Shown one piece after another: positions 48,923 to 60,580 of a stretch of DNA of 64,000 nucleotides. The position numbers and the translations under genes are program-made. Under the pieces are notes generated by a model. That model worked only from the letters and a program-made list of their open reading frames with translations. It was not told the DNA's origin and searched no databases. This DNA is from Megamerina dolium (taxonomy: Eukaryota > Arthropoda > Insecta > Diptera > Megamerinidae), in assembly GCA_963854835.1 (NCBI GenBank), contig OY978525.1:26063253-26127252 (forward strand), read 5' to 3'. The first letter of the stretch is position 1. Each line of letters begins with the position of its first letter.

Positions 48923-50656
48923 TTACGACCAAGTCTCTTCCTGATAACGTTTCGTCTTAATCATCTCTTCCACATAGTTTTCATCCTCATCCAATAGTTC
49001 GATAAAGGCTTCCTTCACAGCCTTAGGCATATTATTCGATGAACCAGCTACGAGAATGAAAGCATTCTCATATTTAATTAATGCCTTCAATTTTAGACTG
49101 TGTTCACATATTAGATGCTGCACATATACTTTATTCTCCTGGTCACGTGAAAATGCCACATACAAATCAATTAACTGCTCATCTTGCCAACGTAACAAGT
49201 CGTTAGCAAAATGAAAATCTTTCGACTTATTACGACAGCCAAAGAATACAACGAGCGCACCAATTTCAATACCATTCGCTTTTTGTTGTTCTCTGTGCTG
49301 TATAATACTGCGAAATGGTGCAATACCAGTACCGGGACCGATCATTACGATTGGAGTTATTACATCACGTGGCAATGTCATAGTCCCGCTACGAATTGCA
49401 CCTAGTATACGTGTTTCCGCCGTCAGAGATTTTATCCAATTGGAACATAAACCCAAGCGTGGTGTCGACATTTTGGTGTTGTACTCAACAACGGCTACCA
49501 ACACATCCAAAGTACCTGTTGTTGGCACTGATGCAATGGAGAAGCTTCTCACCTGTATGATGCTAAATAATTCAAAGAGTAGAGGCAGTGTCAATTTGGA
49601 GGTAGCATGTCGGAAATCTTGCAGCACTTCCAATATAGTACGTCTTGGTCGATTGATATAGTTCACCATATTGTCTAGACCTTCGGCAGTGGTAAATTCC
49701 ACAAGTTTCTCTTTTTCCAATTCATCGTCACAATTTAGTGCTAACAATTCGAACGCTCGTTGCCGTGGCTTTGCACTAAGATCCCAAATATACTGCGCCA
49801 ATACGCCCACTGTGACTGGTTGAGCATATGCAACAGGCACTGGCATATCATCATGTGCTGTAGACAATTGTACAATTGTGTCAGCATTAAAATCTAGATT
49901 ATGCTCTTTCACAAGATCAAAAAAGGCCTGCACTTGTTCACTTGCATTACTTGGACGTAGCTGTAAAACATCACCAGGCATCCATGAGCAAGTGGCAAGG
50001 GGATATTCTAACTTCAATAGACGTACATCTTGAAAATGATCCGCACTAGTGGTGCGTTGATTTTGTTTCACTTCAAACAATTTTGGCGACTCCTGAAACG
50101 GCCAGCGCATTTGGTCTAAATCAATTGTGGGTGCATCCTGCAGTACAGACATCCGCCATTTAAATATCGTTTCGTTTGTTCTTTGTTGCAATGGCAAACG
50201 ACCGCTCAATTTCTTCCATAGTTGTTCTATCCATGGTAGTGCGACTGCATGCAAACCATAATCATGTTGATCATCACATAAACCAAGGGGGAGCAAAGTG
50301 CTTGCGCCCAATTGTTGCAGGCGACGATTCAGTTTTTTAGCCGCAAAATTATATTTAGCATAACTGGAATCACCCAAACCGAGGCAAGCATATTGCAAAC
50401 GCTGTAGCAGATCTTCTGGTAAATTGCGACGTAACAAACGTTTCCATGTTTTTTTCATATTATCCGGCTCATCTCCATTACCGGTCGTTGCAACAACAAA
50501 CACTATGATAGTTTCTTCCAATAGATGCTCAATAGGATATTCATCCATAGGTAATACTGGTCCTGTACATCCAAATTGCTTGGATTCACGCCATATTTGT
50601 TCGGCCACATCCTGTGCGGTACCTGTTTGACTGCCATATAGTATAACTAAACGCAT
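48923..50656 (-). CDS. NDOR1: NADPH-dependent diflavin oxidoreductase 1 (NDOR1/Tah18)
   Basis: An intact single-exon frame of 577 residues. I chose the ATG at 50656 because MRLVILYGSQTGTAQ is where the flavodoxin domain starts in the family; an in-frame ATG at 50731 would add 25 non-conserved residues. Domains: an FMN flavodoxin-like domain at about 1-150 with GSQTGTAQ and GLGDSSY; an FAD-binding region with RSFSIAS near 370; an NADPH-binding lobe with GPGTGIAPFRS near 440. A C-terminal aromatic (W) precedes the final Ser. NDOR1 passes electrons from NADPH to anamorsin (CIAPIN1) in cytosolic Fe-S cluster assembly. It is transcribed towards IFT122, with 273 bases between stops. Confidence 0.95.
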   Translation of the reverse strand: MRLVILYGSQTGTAQDVAEQIWRESKQFGCTGPVLPMDEYPIEHLLEETIIVFVVATTGNGDEPDNMKKTWKRLLRRNLPEDLLQRLQYACLGLGDSSYAKYNFAAKKLNRRLQQLGASTLLPLGLCDDQHDYGLHAVALPWIEQLWKKLSGRLPLQQRTNETIFKWRMSVLQDAPTIDLDQMRWPFQESPKLFEVKQNQRTTSADHFQDVRLLKLEYPLATCSWMPGDVLQLRPSNASEQVQAFFDLVKEHNLDFNADTIVQLSTAHDDMPVPVAYAQPVTVGVLAQYIWDLSAKPRQRAFELLALNCDDELEKEKLVEFTTAEGLDNMVNYINRPRRTILEVLQDFRHATSKLTLPLLFELFSIIQVRSFSIASVPTTGTLDVLVAVVEYNTKMSTPRLGLCSNWIKSLTAETRILGAIRSGTMTLPRDVITPIVMIGPGTGIAPFRSIIQHREQQKANGIEIGALVVFFGCRNKSKDFHFANDLLRWQDEQLIDLYVAFSRDQENKVYVQHLICEHSLKLKALIKYENAFILVAGSSNNMPKAVKEAFIELLDEDENYVEEMIKTKRYQEETWS

Positions 50657-50731
50657 TTCAGTAATTATTATTTCTTTCCGATTGTCCAACAAAATTACAT
50701 GAAAATTACTTAATCCAAACAGATGATTCAA

Positions 50732-51654
50732 TGAAACGGAGATGGCAATTTAATTTAAATTTGCACTGCAGAGTTGCCAGAGCTATTGCAAAAATAAATA
50801 AAGACCTTACAGTCGGCAGAGGCTGACCAAATTATACCCTGCATATGTGAGTATTGTAACGAGTATCGATGTTTGGTTATTCATCACTAGTTGTGAATGG
50901 CAAGAATAATGGTATAATGGAATTGTTTTTAGACTTCAATTCAGACTACATCCCAATTATTTTATAGTTTTTTGAGCAATGTGGATTTTCACAGGCTTTT
51001 AATAGAATTTTGGCTACTCTTCCGTTATTGGAGAGTTAGACCGAAGGGCATCTTTGAACAACCTCAAAAAATTCCACCCTCAAACAGCAACAACTTTTCA
51101 ACTGTTAAAGCAGCAGTTTCTAAAAAAATATTCTCTGAAATGTCGCCTATCAATTGCTGTATATGATCTGCTTCGATCCATGTGACCAAATATAATCGAG
51201 TAAAATCAAACTACGCCAATACTGCATTTATTTAGACTTGACCCAATATTTTGTGTTTGGAGAAAATATTCGTATTTTTTAATCAAATTACACCAAGTCT
51301 ACTATAAATAACTGAAACCAAAAATTGAGACAACTCTGTGGTAGACCATAAACGCCAACATTATTGTTGTTCTTTAAGGTAATAATAACTGTTTAGACTT
51401 CGTTATGATCAGGTAGTGAAACGAGAAATACTACCCTCTGCATACCTTTAACCAGATTTCCTGTGCGTAAAGACAAAACGAGGATCCAAGATTTGGATCC
51501 CACTCTAGCATTTGCCTTTTCAAAGAATTGCAAGACCCATTCATATTGCCACGGCCATAAAACTCCAAGCTTGCCATTCCCCCAACACATCATCCATTTG
51601 GTTTCTCGATTGCTAAACGAGAGAGGCACATCGCATTGTAGATGTTGCGATGTT
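50732..51654. other. Upstream of NDOR1, repeat remnants
   Basis: A truncated tip of the 1.6-kb repeat lies at about 50807-50848 (CTTACAGTCGGCAGAGGC, TATACCCTGCATATG). No gene is seen in the remainder. Confidence 0.5.
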
Positions 51655-51935
51655 GAGGAGAACAAATTCAGAGGCTGCGCTGGCTAGGTAATGTGGACCG
51701 AATGGAAGAACACGCACGGGCTAAGGAGGTGTTATATTCGGAACCAGCTGGTGGGCGATGCAGAAGAGGAAGACCTAACCTCCGGTGGAAAGTTGACATA
51801 CTGGAGAACTTGTCAACCTTTGGAATTTCTAACTGGCGCCAACCAAAGTAGGAAAGCTGCCTGGCCAAGCATGCTAGATTCGGCCTAAATCGATTTTCAG
51901 TTGTAGTGCCCACATAAGTAAATAAGTAATTAAGT
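51655..51935 (+). pseudogene. RTE LINE 3' fragment
   Basis: This matches the end of the element at 18.45 kb: a GGCTGCGCTGGCTAGGT-type block, GGAAGAACACGC, the GISNW-encoding segment, and a degenerate TAAG tail (51914-51936). Only the last ~280 bases remain. Confidence 0.75.
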
Positions 51936-52310
51936 ATTTGAGTACCTCGTGAAAAAGTCGTAAATACTTAAAAAAGTTATAATGGTACCGGGTAATACCC
52001 GATACCAAGAAGAATTGAACCAAAGAATTCCCTTAATTAATAATAAATCACCTTTCTGGCAGCGCTCCATTTTAACAAAAAAAAATAAGTTTATTTAACA
52101 ATCCTGCTATTATGCAAACCTTGAGTTAAATATGTAAATAACACGAAAAAGGCCATAAAGAAAACATAGAAACATATGATAATTCAGTCAATTTTTATAT
52201 ATATGTATATAATTATCAAGTAGCAGAAAAATATACAAAAGTGATAAAATTATTCTAAGCGTTTTTGTCTTAAGAAACCTCATAAACATTAAACTATTTG
52301 CGTAAAGGAA

Positions 52311-52577
52311 ATGCCGTGCTTTGAAGGGATTCCAAAAGAAATTGAAACATTAACTGCCTCGAAGCCGGATGGCGATAGTGCCAGCAGTAATGATATGCGG
52401 CCTGTGCAGGAGCAAGACGAAGAAATACCAGTGAGGGAAATTACACAGACCGATCATTTGAATAAAACTTTGCTGAAATCATTCCTCAACAGAATGAATA
52501 CAGGTGGTTTAACAAAAAAGTTTGTCGATCATGAGACGCCTGTTGAAGAGGATCGGAGCGAAGAGTTCCAGGAATGA
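52311..52577 (+). CDS. Small acidic conserved-looking protein
   Basis: An 88-residue single-exon frame that I cannot name with confidence. It is acidic, with a disordered start, and has a short amphipathic helix (TDHLNKTLLKSFLNRMN, about 47-63) that looks like the conserved core, followed by a charged tail. The ATG has a good context (GGAAATGCC), and an AATAAA signal at 52643-52648 lies 66 bases after the stop, so it probably is a real gene. It is convergent with MRGBP. Confidence 0.65.
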   Translation: MPCFEGIPKEIETLTASKPDGDSASSNDMRPVQEQDEEIPVREITQTDHLNKTLLKSFLNRMNTGGLTKKFVDHETPVEEDRSEEFQE

Positions 52578-53247
52578 GCATAAATAGTATAACTGCTTAT
52601 ACGCCATACGAACGAGTTTATCTTTTTTTTTATATCTTAAAAAATAAATTTTTGTTATAATTCGCAACTTAAATCGGAGTTATTTTTATTCAAATGAAAG
52701 AATAAGCATTTATTTTACATTTGTCAGTTCTACATGATGTGGTTTTGACCTGATGATGTTTTATACAATTACTACGAATTTCAACAGATAGAATCGATTA
52801 TTGATTATATAGTTTATGTGAACGTTTCTATATACTGATATTAATTAAATCTTAAAAAAAATTACTATACTAAAAAAATATGAAAACAGTTTTGCTACAG
52901 AAATTTGATATGGTGTCTATTGTGGTCGTCAATTATCGATCAATATCGGGTATCGCCTTTTCATCACTACATTTATACAATCGATAACAAACGAGTGGCA
53001 GTCAATAGTTCCCGCAACAATTATCCATATTCAATAGACTTTATTTTTTTTACTATCAACTTTGTTGTTTTGCATATTATACTTAGGAACTAAAATCTAC
53101 GTATATTTGTCATATTATATACGACTATAAATCTATACACGTAACATATAAATTTGTTTCCGCACAATGTGAAATCCAACGAGCGTTGAAACTATCATTT
53201 ACTTTCTTTTTATAAAGATTATTGATTTTCATCAATAGTTGATGCAA
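52578..53247. other. Convergent 3' regions
   Basis: 3' UTRs of the small acidic gene (+) and MRGBP (-). AATAAA at 52643-52648 (+) and its inverse at 53040-53045 (for MRGBP) are plausible poly(A) signals. Nothing else is seen. Confidence 0.45.
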
Positions 53248-53941
53248 TTAAATTCTTCTTCGCTTATTACTTTGTACAGGCGGTGGTGTAGTAGAAGGAC
53301 TACTATTCGATTCAAGTGACATTGAACCGCGTGTACGTTTTGGTGTACGCTTTGGTATTTCCATCAATTTGGTTGATATTTTCTTATCGATCTCTTTAAT
53401 TTGACTTGTAATGCTCTTTATTGTCGAGGCAGTTTTATCTATAAGATTATATACGTGTGAAAATAATGAAACTACAGATAAATTCTACAAAAAATAAATA
53501 TATCCTCTTACCCTTTCCGATGGTATTATCCATGACTACAGCAATTATTGATGACGTACCACTACTACCGTCAGTCGCAATATGTTTCTTTTCATCACTT
53601 TCAGCACACTTTTTCGACATTAATGCCGCAAATTCATCGGGCAATGAAAATTCTTTCTCCTCATTTGGAAAAGGCAGTGGTTCCAATTCATCTAATATAT
53701 CCAAATTATACATTGTGCGTAAATGTGCCCAAATTGCTTCGGCAGGCACATCACGATTAAGTGATTTTGATAGACGATCCGATATGCATGCCATATAAAA
53801 ATGCTTATTTACACCGACCGGCTTCAAACCTTCTAATGCAAAGAACAATTGAATCTCCTCTTCGGCCGACCATTCCATTGCCTCGTGATCGTTTGGTGGA
53901 GCAGCGGCTATTAAGGCTTTCTCTCGTGAGGACATGGTCAT
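53248..53941 (-). CDS. MrgBP: MRG-binding protein (MRGBP/Eaf7)
   Basis: Two exons, 53941-53512 and 53438-53248, give 206 residues (human protein about 204). The Eaf7/MRGBP domain at about 19-90 is clear: MEWSAEEEIQLFFALEGLKP, VGVNKHFYMACISDRLS and AIWAHLRTMYNL. It is a subunit of the NuA4/Tip60 histone acetyltransferase complex that binds the MRG domain of MRG15. The second exon encodes a coiled region (IKSITSQIKEIDKKI) and a basic tail with KRTPKRTRG. A second in-frame ATG two codons downstream could also serve as start. Confidence 0.92.
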
Positions 53942-54585
53942 TGTGATATTATATTTTTTAATTAAAACTTCTTTTCATGTACGAATACATGCATTTGGAA
54001 ATAAAATAATCGATTACACTACGTGTGTAATTAAAACGAGAAGAACAATGTGCGTACTACATATAAATATGTATGTGTATGTATGTGTTCGTATGCAAGA
54101 AATTCTTTTTGTTCTGAAAATTATCGTAGTTATAGGGTTGTAGTCGGTAATTATTTTCATTTTGCACTTTTTTACCGGTCTTTATTAGGACCATAGTGTA
54201 ATATGAAAGTAAGAGCGAAAGGGAAGTGTGTAGACTTCGTATTCAGAAATATACTGGGATAACGTAAGGTATCTTAGGCCGAAGTTACACAGAGAATCTG
54301 TTGTTGCTTTCAAAACAAAATGAAATTTTTCAAGGTATAAAATGGTTTTAAATCTCGCAGACGGTGACAAAACGAGCTGACTTAAATAGGCAAAGGCCGA
54401 TGTTACATACAGAATCAAAGTCAGGGTTGCTGTTTTTTTTTTCAATAGAGAACGAAAGCGTTGGTAGTGTAAACAGACCGTATAATCCTCTCGCAAAGAG
54501 TCATGAAACGAATGTACATGTACACAAATAAACTGTTTGCTTAATAAAAAGATTAAATGTTGATATACAAATTGACAGTAATGGT
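53942..54585. other. Upstream of MRGBP
   Basis: An open frame of 134 residues exists on the minus strand but has no domain or codon support. The words GGCCGAAGTTACACAGAGAATC and GGCCGATGTTACATACAGAATC occur about 120 bases apart in the same strand, hinting at a small repeat. Confidence 0.35.
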
Positions 54586-54780
54586 TCAACTACCACCGAC
54601 GAAAAACCGCAGACCGTGTCAGCTGACACGACCTATCTTATGGGATTGTCGTGTTAACGAAAACTCACCATGGCATTACGGTGACGCACCCATCGGCCGT
54701 AGCGTAGAGAATCAAAAGCAATTTGTATGTTCTTAGGTTGAATATTACGTACGGGCGCTACGTCGTTACGTCTCGTATTA
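54586..54780. mobile_element. MITE-like element, copy A
   Basis: Homologue of 62021-62218 in the same orientation, sharing CGTGTCAGCTGACACGACC, TATCTTATGGGA, GTCGTGTTAACGAAAACTCA and TACGTACGGGCG. The right end is eroded. Confidence 0.65.
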
Positions 54781-55868
54781 TTATATCATAATAAATAGTA
54801 CCAACGACAATTGCAAAGACAACTCTTAAGAGAAAAATATTTATTTCACTACTGCCCATATTATACATTAAGGCAAGTAGTTATAATCAATTTTGTAACA
54901 GGGCGTTTCTACATGCAAAAGTTTTTATCTTGACAATATATTGTCATTGGAGACCGCATGTTGCCCATAGAAAGCAATAATTATCAGAACAATTATCTTG
55001 ACAAATATTGCCTGCCATGAACTGTCAGTTCGGTAATTTGACAGCTAGGTTTTATTTTTTGGTTAAAGTGCGTTGTGGCAATATCTTTAAATTGATACAC
55101 AAAGTTTTGGTTTATTTTCTTTTTCGCTTTTCTTCATCAACTTTTTGCAGTTTTTTTTTTTGAGTTTTAAAGCACTTCATTGCAGCAAACATACTTGTTT
55201 GAGGCCCTCTTTCAAATGCATTTATCTAGATAAAAATGCCCACACTCAAATATTGACACTGGTACAATTTACATCTGACACTCAAAATGACAGATGGAAG
55301 CCAATATTTTTTGCCTATTGAGACGCGACGTAATTGGGGTGTTTGACATATTTCCCATACAAAAATCTGTCAAAAAGTTAATTCTAAATTTAAAACGAAC
55401 TTAATTTTGATTATAACAACGTGATTCAATATTTTACTGTCAATATTTACTGTTTATGTTTCTATTGTTCAGTTGATTCTATACTTCACTTTCGAACTTA
55501 TGGTGCAATGCATAATTTTGGCTCTGTACAAGTAATGCCATATCATTTGACGTGATTTTTTAAATAAAACAGTTGAAATATTTTCTACGAATATGAGATA
55601 AAAAAAATGCTACATGATTCATATATTTATAGAGTTGTATATCCGTGGAAATGTGCTATGAAATAGCATTGATTTATGTGTTCACTTCAACTACTCTGCA
55701 CGGACCATAAAGAAAAAGTATTTAGAACACTTCAAAATGCAACTCTGTATGAAGGTGCAAATTAATCGTTGCTATTGCGTATTCATTTTTTGTAGAAACG
55801 GAGGTAGCGCGAGTAGTTGTCAAAGGTTTACCCGCTTTCGATCAACACTATCTATTCAAAACACGACA
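54781..55868. promoter_or_regulatory. Upstream region of WDR43
   Basis: No gene is recognised. A segment at 55340-55415 (CATATTTCCCATACAAAAAT, CTGTCAAAAAG) is the inverse of a similar one at 59955-59990 in another small element. A probable 5' UTR acceptor (TTTTTTGTAG) lies at 55787-55796. Confidence 0.4.
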
Positions 55869-58218
55869 ATGGCTCATGCCGGACAGCACGTGCTGGGATT
55901 CTCTTCCGATGGAAAACTATTTGCGTTAATAAATAATCAAGGAATCTTGAGGATCTGGGATACAGAAACGAACGAATTAAAACAGGAGTACACACCAAAT
56001 CTACATTTAGCCGGACCATGTACATCACTCACATGGTTAAGTGTCAATACACAAGAAAAGAAGGTAAGGTTGATTTGAAAGTGTTGAATTATTTAATCTA
56101 TTTCAAAAATATATGAATTTGGGATATTTTAGAGTGTTAAGAAAGCACGAAAATCAATAGGCAGAGGCAATGATACATTATACATCGCATTGGGTACCAG
56201 TACGGGCAGTGTATCACTATATTCCTTTGCATTGGGAAAGGTGAGAACGAAACTGTACATGCACAAAGACGTACATTGACACTTATTACATTTATTTCTA
56301 CAGATCGAACGTAATTTAAGCGGCGAGGGACATGCTGGACGAGTTACCTCAATTGTTTATGATGATGAAGGCAAATTATATACCTGCGGTGAAGATTGCC
56401 AATTAATTGTGTGGTCTGTGCAGGATGAGAGAAAATTATCAAACTGGTCAGTGGGACCGGAGAAACCATATAGCCTTGCATATTTACCCAGTTCAAAGTG
56501 TATAGCTGTAGGTTCGCGACAAATTAAAGTTTATTCAATTCAAACAGAGGAACTTGTACAAACTTTTGTTGGACATGCATCCGATGTAAATTTAATATCT
56601 GTCTTTACAATTGATGACAGTGATGTTGATTATGCAATAACAACATCACGTATGGAACGTGTAATTTGCTTATGGAAAATCGGTAAAAAGGGACGTAATA
56701 GAACGGCCACAGGTACGCTGCTTATGGAAGATGTGTCACATTGTCTAACATGTCATATGGGTGCGTCGGGTAATTTACGTGTGGCGAGTGTAACACGAAG
56801 TGGTGTTATACATGTCTATTCTGTTCCGGTTGAGAGGTATGTTTTTAAGCTATTCTGTCTAAATATAGATATGCAATTGATATTTGTAATTTCTCATAGC
56901 ATAAAAGCTGAGAAACCGGTCAAACCAAAAGTGACCATTGAAGTTGTATCTGATAGTACCACCGTAATTGCATCGATACCGGCATTTGGTGCAACCTTCA
57001 AGCATAGCCATGGTGTGGAGGAAATTCTCTTTGGTTATGGTGATAAACGTTTTATGGTTTTCGATCATATTACGCCAAATTTTACCGAGAAAATGCAAGT
57101 ACTCGTTCGTACCGATCCAAAGCAATTATATGCCAAAAAATCAAACAAAAGACAAGTAGACGCGGCAATTGCTTTAAAGACTGTTACACCAGTCATCAAT
57201 GAAAATGATGTTGAATACAAATCGGCGCTAACAATATCGAGAAAAAAATTAAAAGCAACCGAAATGCCGATGGAATCACGTTTGCAAAATTTAAATTTGA
57301 ATGCTCCACCTGGTACATCAGTGCAGCCGCAAGCACAAAGTAAAGTTCAACTGTTAGTGCAAGCGTTACACAGTAAGGATGCAGCGTAAGTCGTTATTGC
57401 TATATGTATTTGCCATGATGACGCGAATTACAAGTTTGTCTTTTTGCATTCTCTTCAATAGTTTATTACGTTCCGTTCTATGTACAAAGGACCTAAAAAC
57501 TATACAACTGACACTACAAAGATTACCAGTAAATTATGTTGGTGCATTAGTTACTGAGTTGACGCAGTTGATGGAACAAAAACGCACGAAGTTAGTATAA
57601 AAATTTAGTTACTCAATTTTTTGAAATCCACTTTGCATGACTGATTTTCCCCTTTTGATATATTACAGTGTGGAATTTTCTATAAAGTGGCTAAGAACAC
57701 TGGCGCAAACACACTCAAGTCAACTAATGGCACTAGGTGCTGATGAATTGATGGATAAATTTGGTCCATGTATTGGTATCATAGAATATCGTGCTAATTG
57801 TTTACGAGAAATGTCAAAGTAAGATTGTCAATTGCTTTATGATAAAATGCGTCTTCATTATCTAATAACTCCTTTACATTAGACTCAATGGTCGCCTTCA
57901 ATTATTGGTCAGTCAAATAAAACGTAACACAGAAGAAGATAATTTGAATAGTGAAAATGTGTTAATCTATGAAGACAATGGTGAGTACTACTTATTAAAC
58001 CATGACAACGGCTGTGGAGATTTGTATTAAATATTTCTAATATATTTATAGATTCATCAAATTCAGATTTTGAGAATGCTGCTGCCGATAAAAATGCTTC
58101 TGAAGGTGAATGGGCAGAAGAAGATGAGGATGAAGACGAAGAGGAGGAGGATGAGGCGGAAGATGGTGACGATAATATGGAACAAGATGACGATATTGAT
58201 GAGAAAATGGAAACATAA
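55869..58218 (+). CDS. WDR43 / Utp5, small-subunit processome protein
   Basis: Eight coding exons give 621 residues, all phases agreeing: 55869-56063, 56133-56240, 56304-56836, 56900-57385, 57462-57590, 57669-57818, 57883-57980, 58052-58218. The N-terminal WD40 propeller (GFSSDGKLFAL, GHAGRVTSIVYDD, GHASDVNLISVF) is followed by a C-terminal Utp12-type helical domain (about 440-560) and an acidic Glu/Asp tail. WDR43 (yeast Utp5) is a t-Utp subunit of the processome, needed for rDNA transcription and 18S pre-rRNA processing in the nucleolus. The start is the ATG before AHAGQHVLGFSSDG; upstream in-frame residues precede a likely leader splice site. Confidence 0.93.
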
Positions 58219-58517
58219 TTTTTGTCTTTTGTTTATATAGATATACGGAATATAGTTGTATATTTTGTAGTATTAATTACAAAACTATATTAATTTTATT
58301 TTATAGTAACAATTTTTTATAATATGTACTATATGAAGAGAGATTTTAATTAAAAACAAAAAGAAAATATAAAAGTAATTTTCTTACTATAAAATCAATC
58401 TATATATATTAAGTAAAATATATACAATTTTATAACTACACAAACAAGCGACTAGCTAAATATGAAATATTTACATAAAATTTATTATTTACAATTGAAC
58501 GTATACATTCTTCTTTT
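58219..58517. other. Convergent 3' regions WDR43 / HTH gene A
   Basis: The stops are 300 bases apart. AATAAA on the minus strand at 58488-58483 lies 30 bases after the stop of HTH gene A. Much of this interval has a diverged counterpart downstream of HTH gene B. Confidence 0.55.
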
Positions 58518-58886
58518 CTATTCTGTAGTGGTGCGAATCCAAACACCACTTTCCTTTTTGTAGCCGGCCTTTTTCAAACGATTTAAAACTGTTTTGTGAT
58601 CGATCATAAGTTCCTTGGCAATGTCGTGACTGCTTAAACGCCGATTCTGCTCAATTTTTTCCAATATTTCATCAGCTTTTCCAATGATAGGTCGACCAGA
58701 TCGACGTGCATCTTTGACATCAAAATTACCCGCTCGAAAGCGACTGAACCATCTCTTTGCTGTCGTTTTAGATAAAGCACCTTCACCATAAACTGCACAT
58801 ATTTTTTCGCGGGCCTGTGTCGCATTCTTTCCCTTATCGTAGTAAAATTGCAAAACGTAACGAAGTTTTTCAGAAATTTCACTCAT
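58518..58886 (-). CDS. Mariner-type HTH-only protein A
   Basis: A 122-residue intact frame equal to the DNA-binding region of mariner transposases. The first helix-turn-helix occupies about 5-50 (RYVLQFYYDKGKNATQAREK, then WFSRFRAGNFDV), the linker has the GRP hook (RRSGRP), and the second helix-turn-helix is about 72-112 (SSHDIAKELMIDHKTVLNRL). It ends in GVWIRTTTE and stop, just where a transposase would enter its DDD catalytic core. I start at the ATG at 58886 because it aligns with the start of gene B; an upstream ATG (58937) would add 17 residues. By hand count, 75 of 122 residues match gene B without a gap. It is probably a nuclear DNA-binding protein, target unknown. Confidence 0.8.
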   Translation of the reverse strand: MSEISEKLRYVLQFYYDKGKNATQAREKICAVYGEGALSKTTAKRWFSRFRAGNFDVKDARRSGRPIIGKADEILEKIEQNRRLSSHDIAKELMIDHKTVLNRLKKAGYKKESGVWIRTTTE

Positions 58887-59898
58887 TTCTTGGCAATTAT
58901 TTGTATTTGTAACAAGTAGATCGCTTATATGTACCACGAATAATTAAGATGAGAAGAAACTCGAGAAATTCACTTTGCTCTAAGATATATACTTATTCCA
59001 GTCATAAGTATACGGCTGCAGCCGCTAAATATTTTTACACGTATTTACCGGTTTTTAATCGAATGAAATAAACCTTAAATACTTCATGCATACCTTGTCG
59101 GAATCTTTAAAATATTATAATGCTTTGTTATCCCTTCCTTTTTCTCCTTAATTGCATCAAATATTCTGCCTTTCAAGTGATGTCACTAAAACAGTAGCTA
59201 CAGTATTGCAAGAGTAACACGAACTGACTTATATGGCTAAGTTGTGTATACAATTTTCAAGAGTAATATTGCGATTAGTCAACACGTATCGGTAGATAAC
59301 GGATCAGCTGTTCCGATCTATTTCATACAAAAGCCATACGAGCGATTAGTCAAGACAGATTGGTAAGTAACGTAACGTTGCAATCTGTAGAAATTTGTTT
59401 TTCAACGGGGCATATGAGAGTCATTCTCTTTTCTCTCCATCATATTTATATTTTACACTAAACCTAGTTATCTCCTTTCTATTATATAGCACATGGACTG
59501 AGCTATTCGTGTTGACTAATCGCATACCTTTTTTTTACATTACTTTACTTTACTTTCTGTTACCTTTTTTGTTGACTAATCGTAATGAATATTAAAATTA
59601 AAATTTCATCAATAAAATCAATATCCCGTATTTATAATCAAAACCTTTCTTAAATTTATTGTCGCCTCCTTTGACATATTCACCCATATAATAATCTGTT
59701 ACAAAGCAAATACAAAGCTTAAGATGTTAATTTTGATTATAAGTACGGGCTAATATGGAGGGGATAAACATAACCCACATGCAATTATTTCACAGTTGAT
59801 ATTTGCTTACAAATCATTCTATTGCATTTCAAATTGAAATTGATTGAAATCAACGACTTCGCCAGCTATCGTCTTGTTATAATGTAATAACATTCAGG
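58887..59898. other. Between HTH gene A and a small MITE
   Basis: This includes the upstream region of gene A. GTTGACTAATCG and CGATTAGTCAA words recur (59275, 59342, 59511, 59569), giving weak inverted symmetry of unknown origin. No gene is seen. Confidence 0.4.
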
Positions 59899-60034
59899 GG
59901 CCCGTAGTTATACTTAAAGTAAGGATCATCATATATTAAAAATCGGGTTTTTGACAGATTTTTGTATGGGAAATATATCAATCAGGCCGATTCTAACTTT
60001 AAGGTGATCTTAACTTTGACTATAACTACCGGCC
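59899..60034. mobile_element. Small MITE, 136 bp
   Basis: Left end GGCCCGTAGTTATACTTAAA and right end, reversed, GGCCGGTAGTTATAGTCAAA are imperfect inverted repeats of about 30 bases. The centre contains TTTTTGTATGGGAAATAT. Confidence 0.6.
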
Positions 60035-60367
60035 ATGATATACAATATAAATATTGGCAGTTGTGGCATTAATTAATCTACATGTCAAATATGATTTTCA
60101 CAGGCGAAAAGCTACGTAAAGTGGTCTAAAGTTTTTTTTTTTAAATCTAAGACTTTGTATTGAAGTTATATTAAAAGTTGGCATAGCTAATTCATTTCTT
60201 GCAAAATTATTTATTCCAACAATATTATGGCTATCCCCGACGGAAGAGTACATAAGTTATAGCGTTTCAAAGTTAAATACTTTTCACGACTTTGTATGGT
60301 GGCTCGCTCTTGCCAAATTATTATTATTGCATTATTATTCTTCGTCAAATTAAGTAAATAATAACAA

Positions 60368-60580
60368 TTAAAACAATTTTCCATTTACGATGTTAGCCCC
60401 TTTGATTGCGCCGTGGTTACTAACATTTGACCGAGTTGAATTGATCATGCACTCACGTAGGGCATAAAACAGCTCAGCTGTACGTTTAACACCACCATGT
60501 AAATCCACCACGGCAGGTGATTTTACCTGTTCTTCCTTTACAAGTATAATTTTTGGCTTAAAAGACCTCTTCGTTGACAA
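60368..60580 (-). CDS. Possible 70-residue protein, unassigned
   Basis: A minus-strand frame starting MSTKRSFKPKIILVKEEQ, with a soluble, mixed-charge composition and no domain that I know. The context of the ATG is ordinary. It lies between the two HTH genes on the same strand. It may be a small gene, an exon or chance; transcription data would decide. Confidence 0.3.
   Translation of the reverse strand: MSTKRSFKPKIILVKEEQVKSPAVVDLHGGVKRTAELFYALRECMINSTRSNVSNHGAIKGANIVNGKLF

Noticed and set aside
50656..50731. N-terminal extension of NDOR1
   Set aside because: The 25 extra residues from the upstream ATG are not like the family; the flavodoxin fold begins at the second ATG.
54185..54589. 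134-residue minus-strand frame
   Set aside because: Composition rich in Leu, Tyr and Phe as expected from AT-rich DNA, no recognisable domain, and it overlaps repeat-like words.
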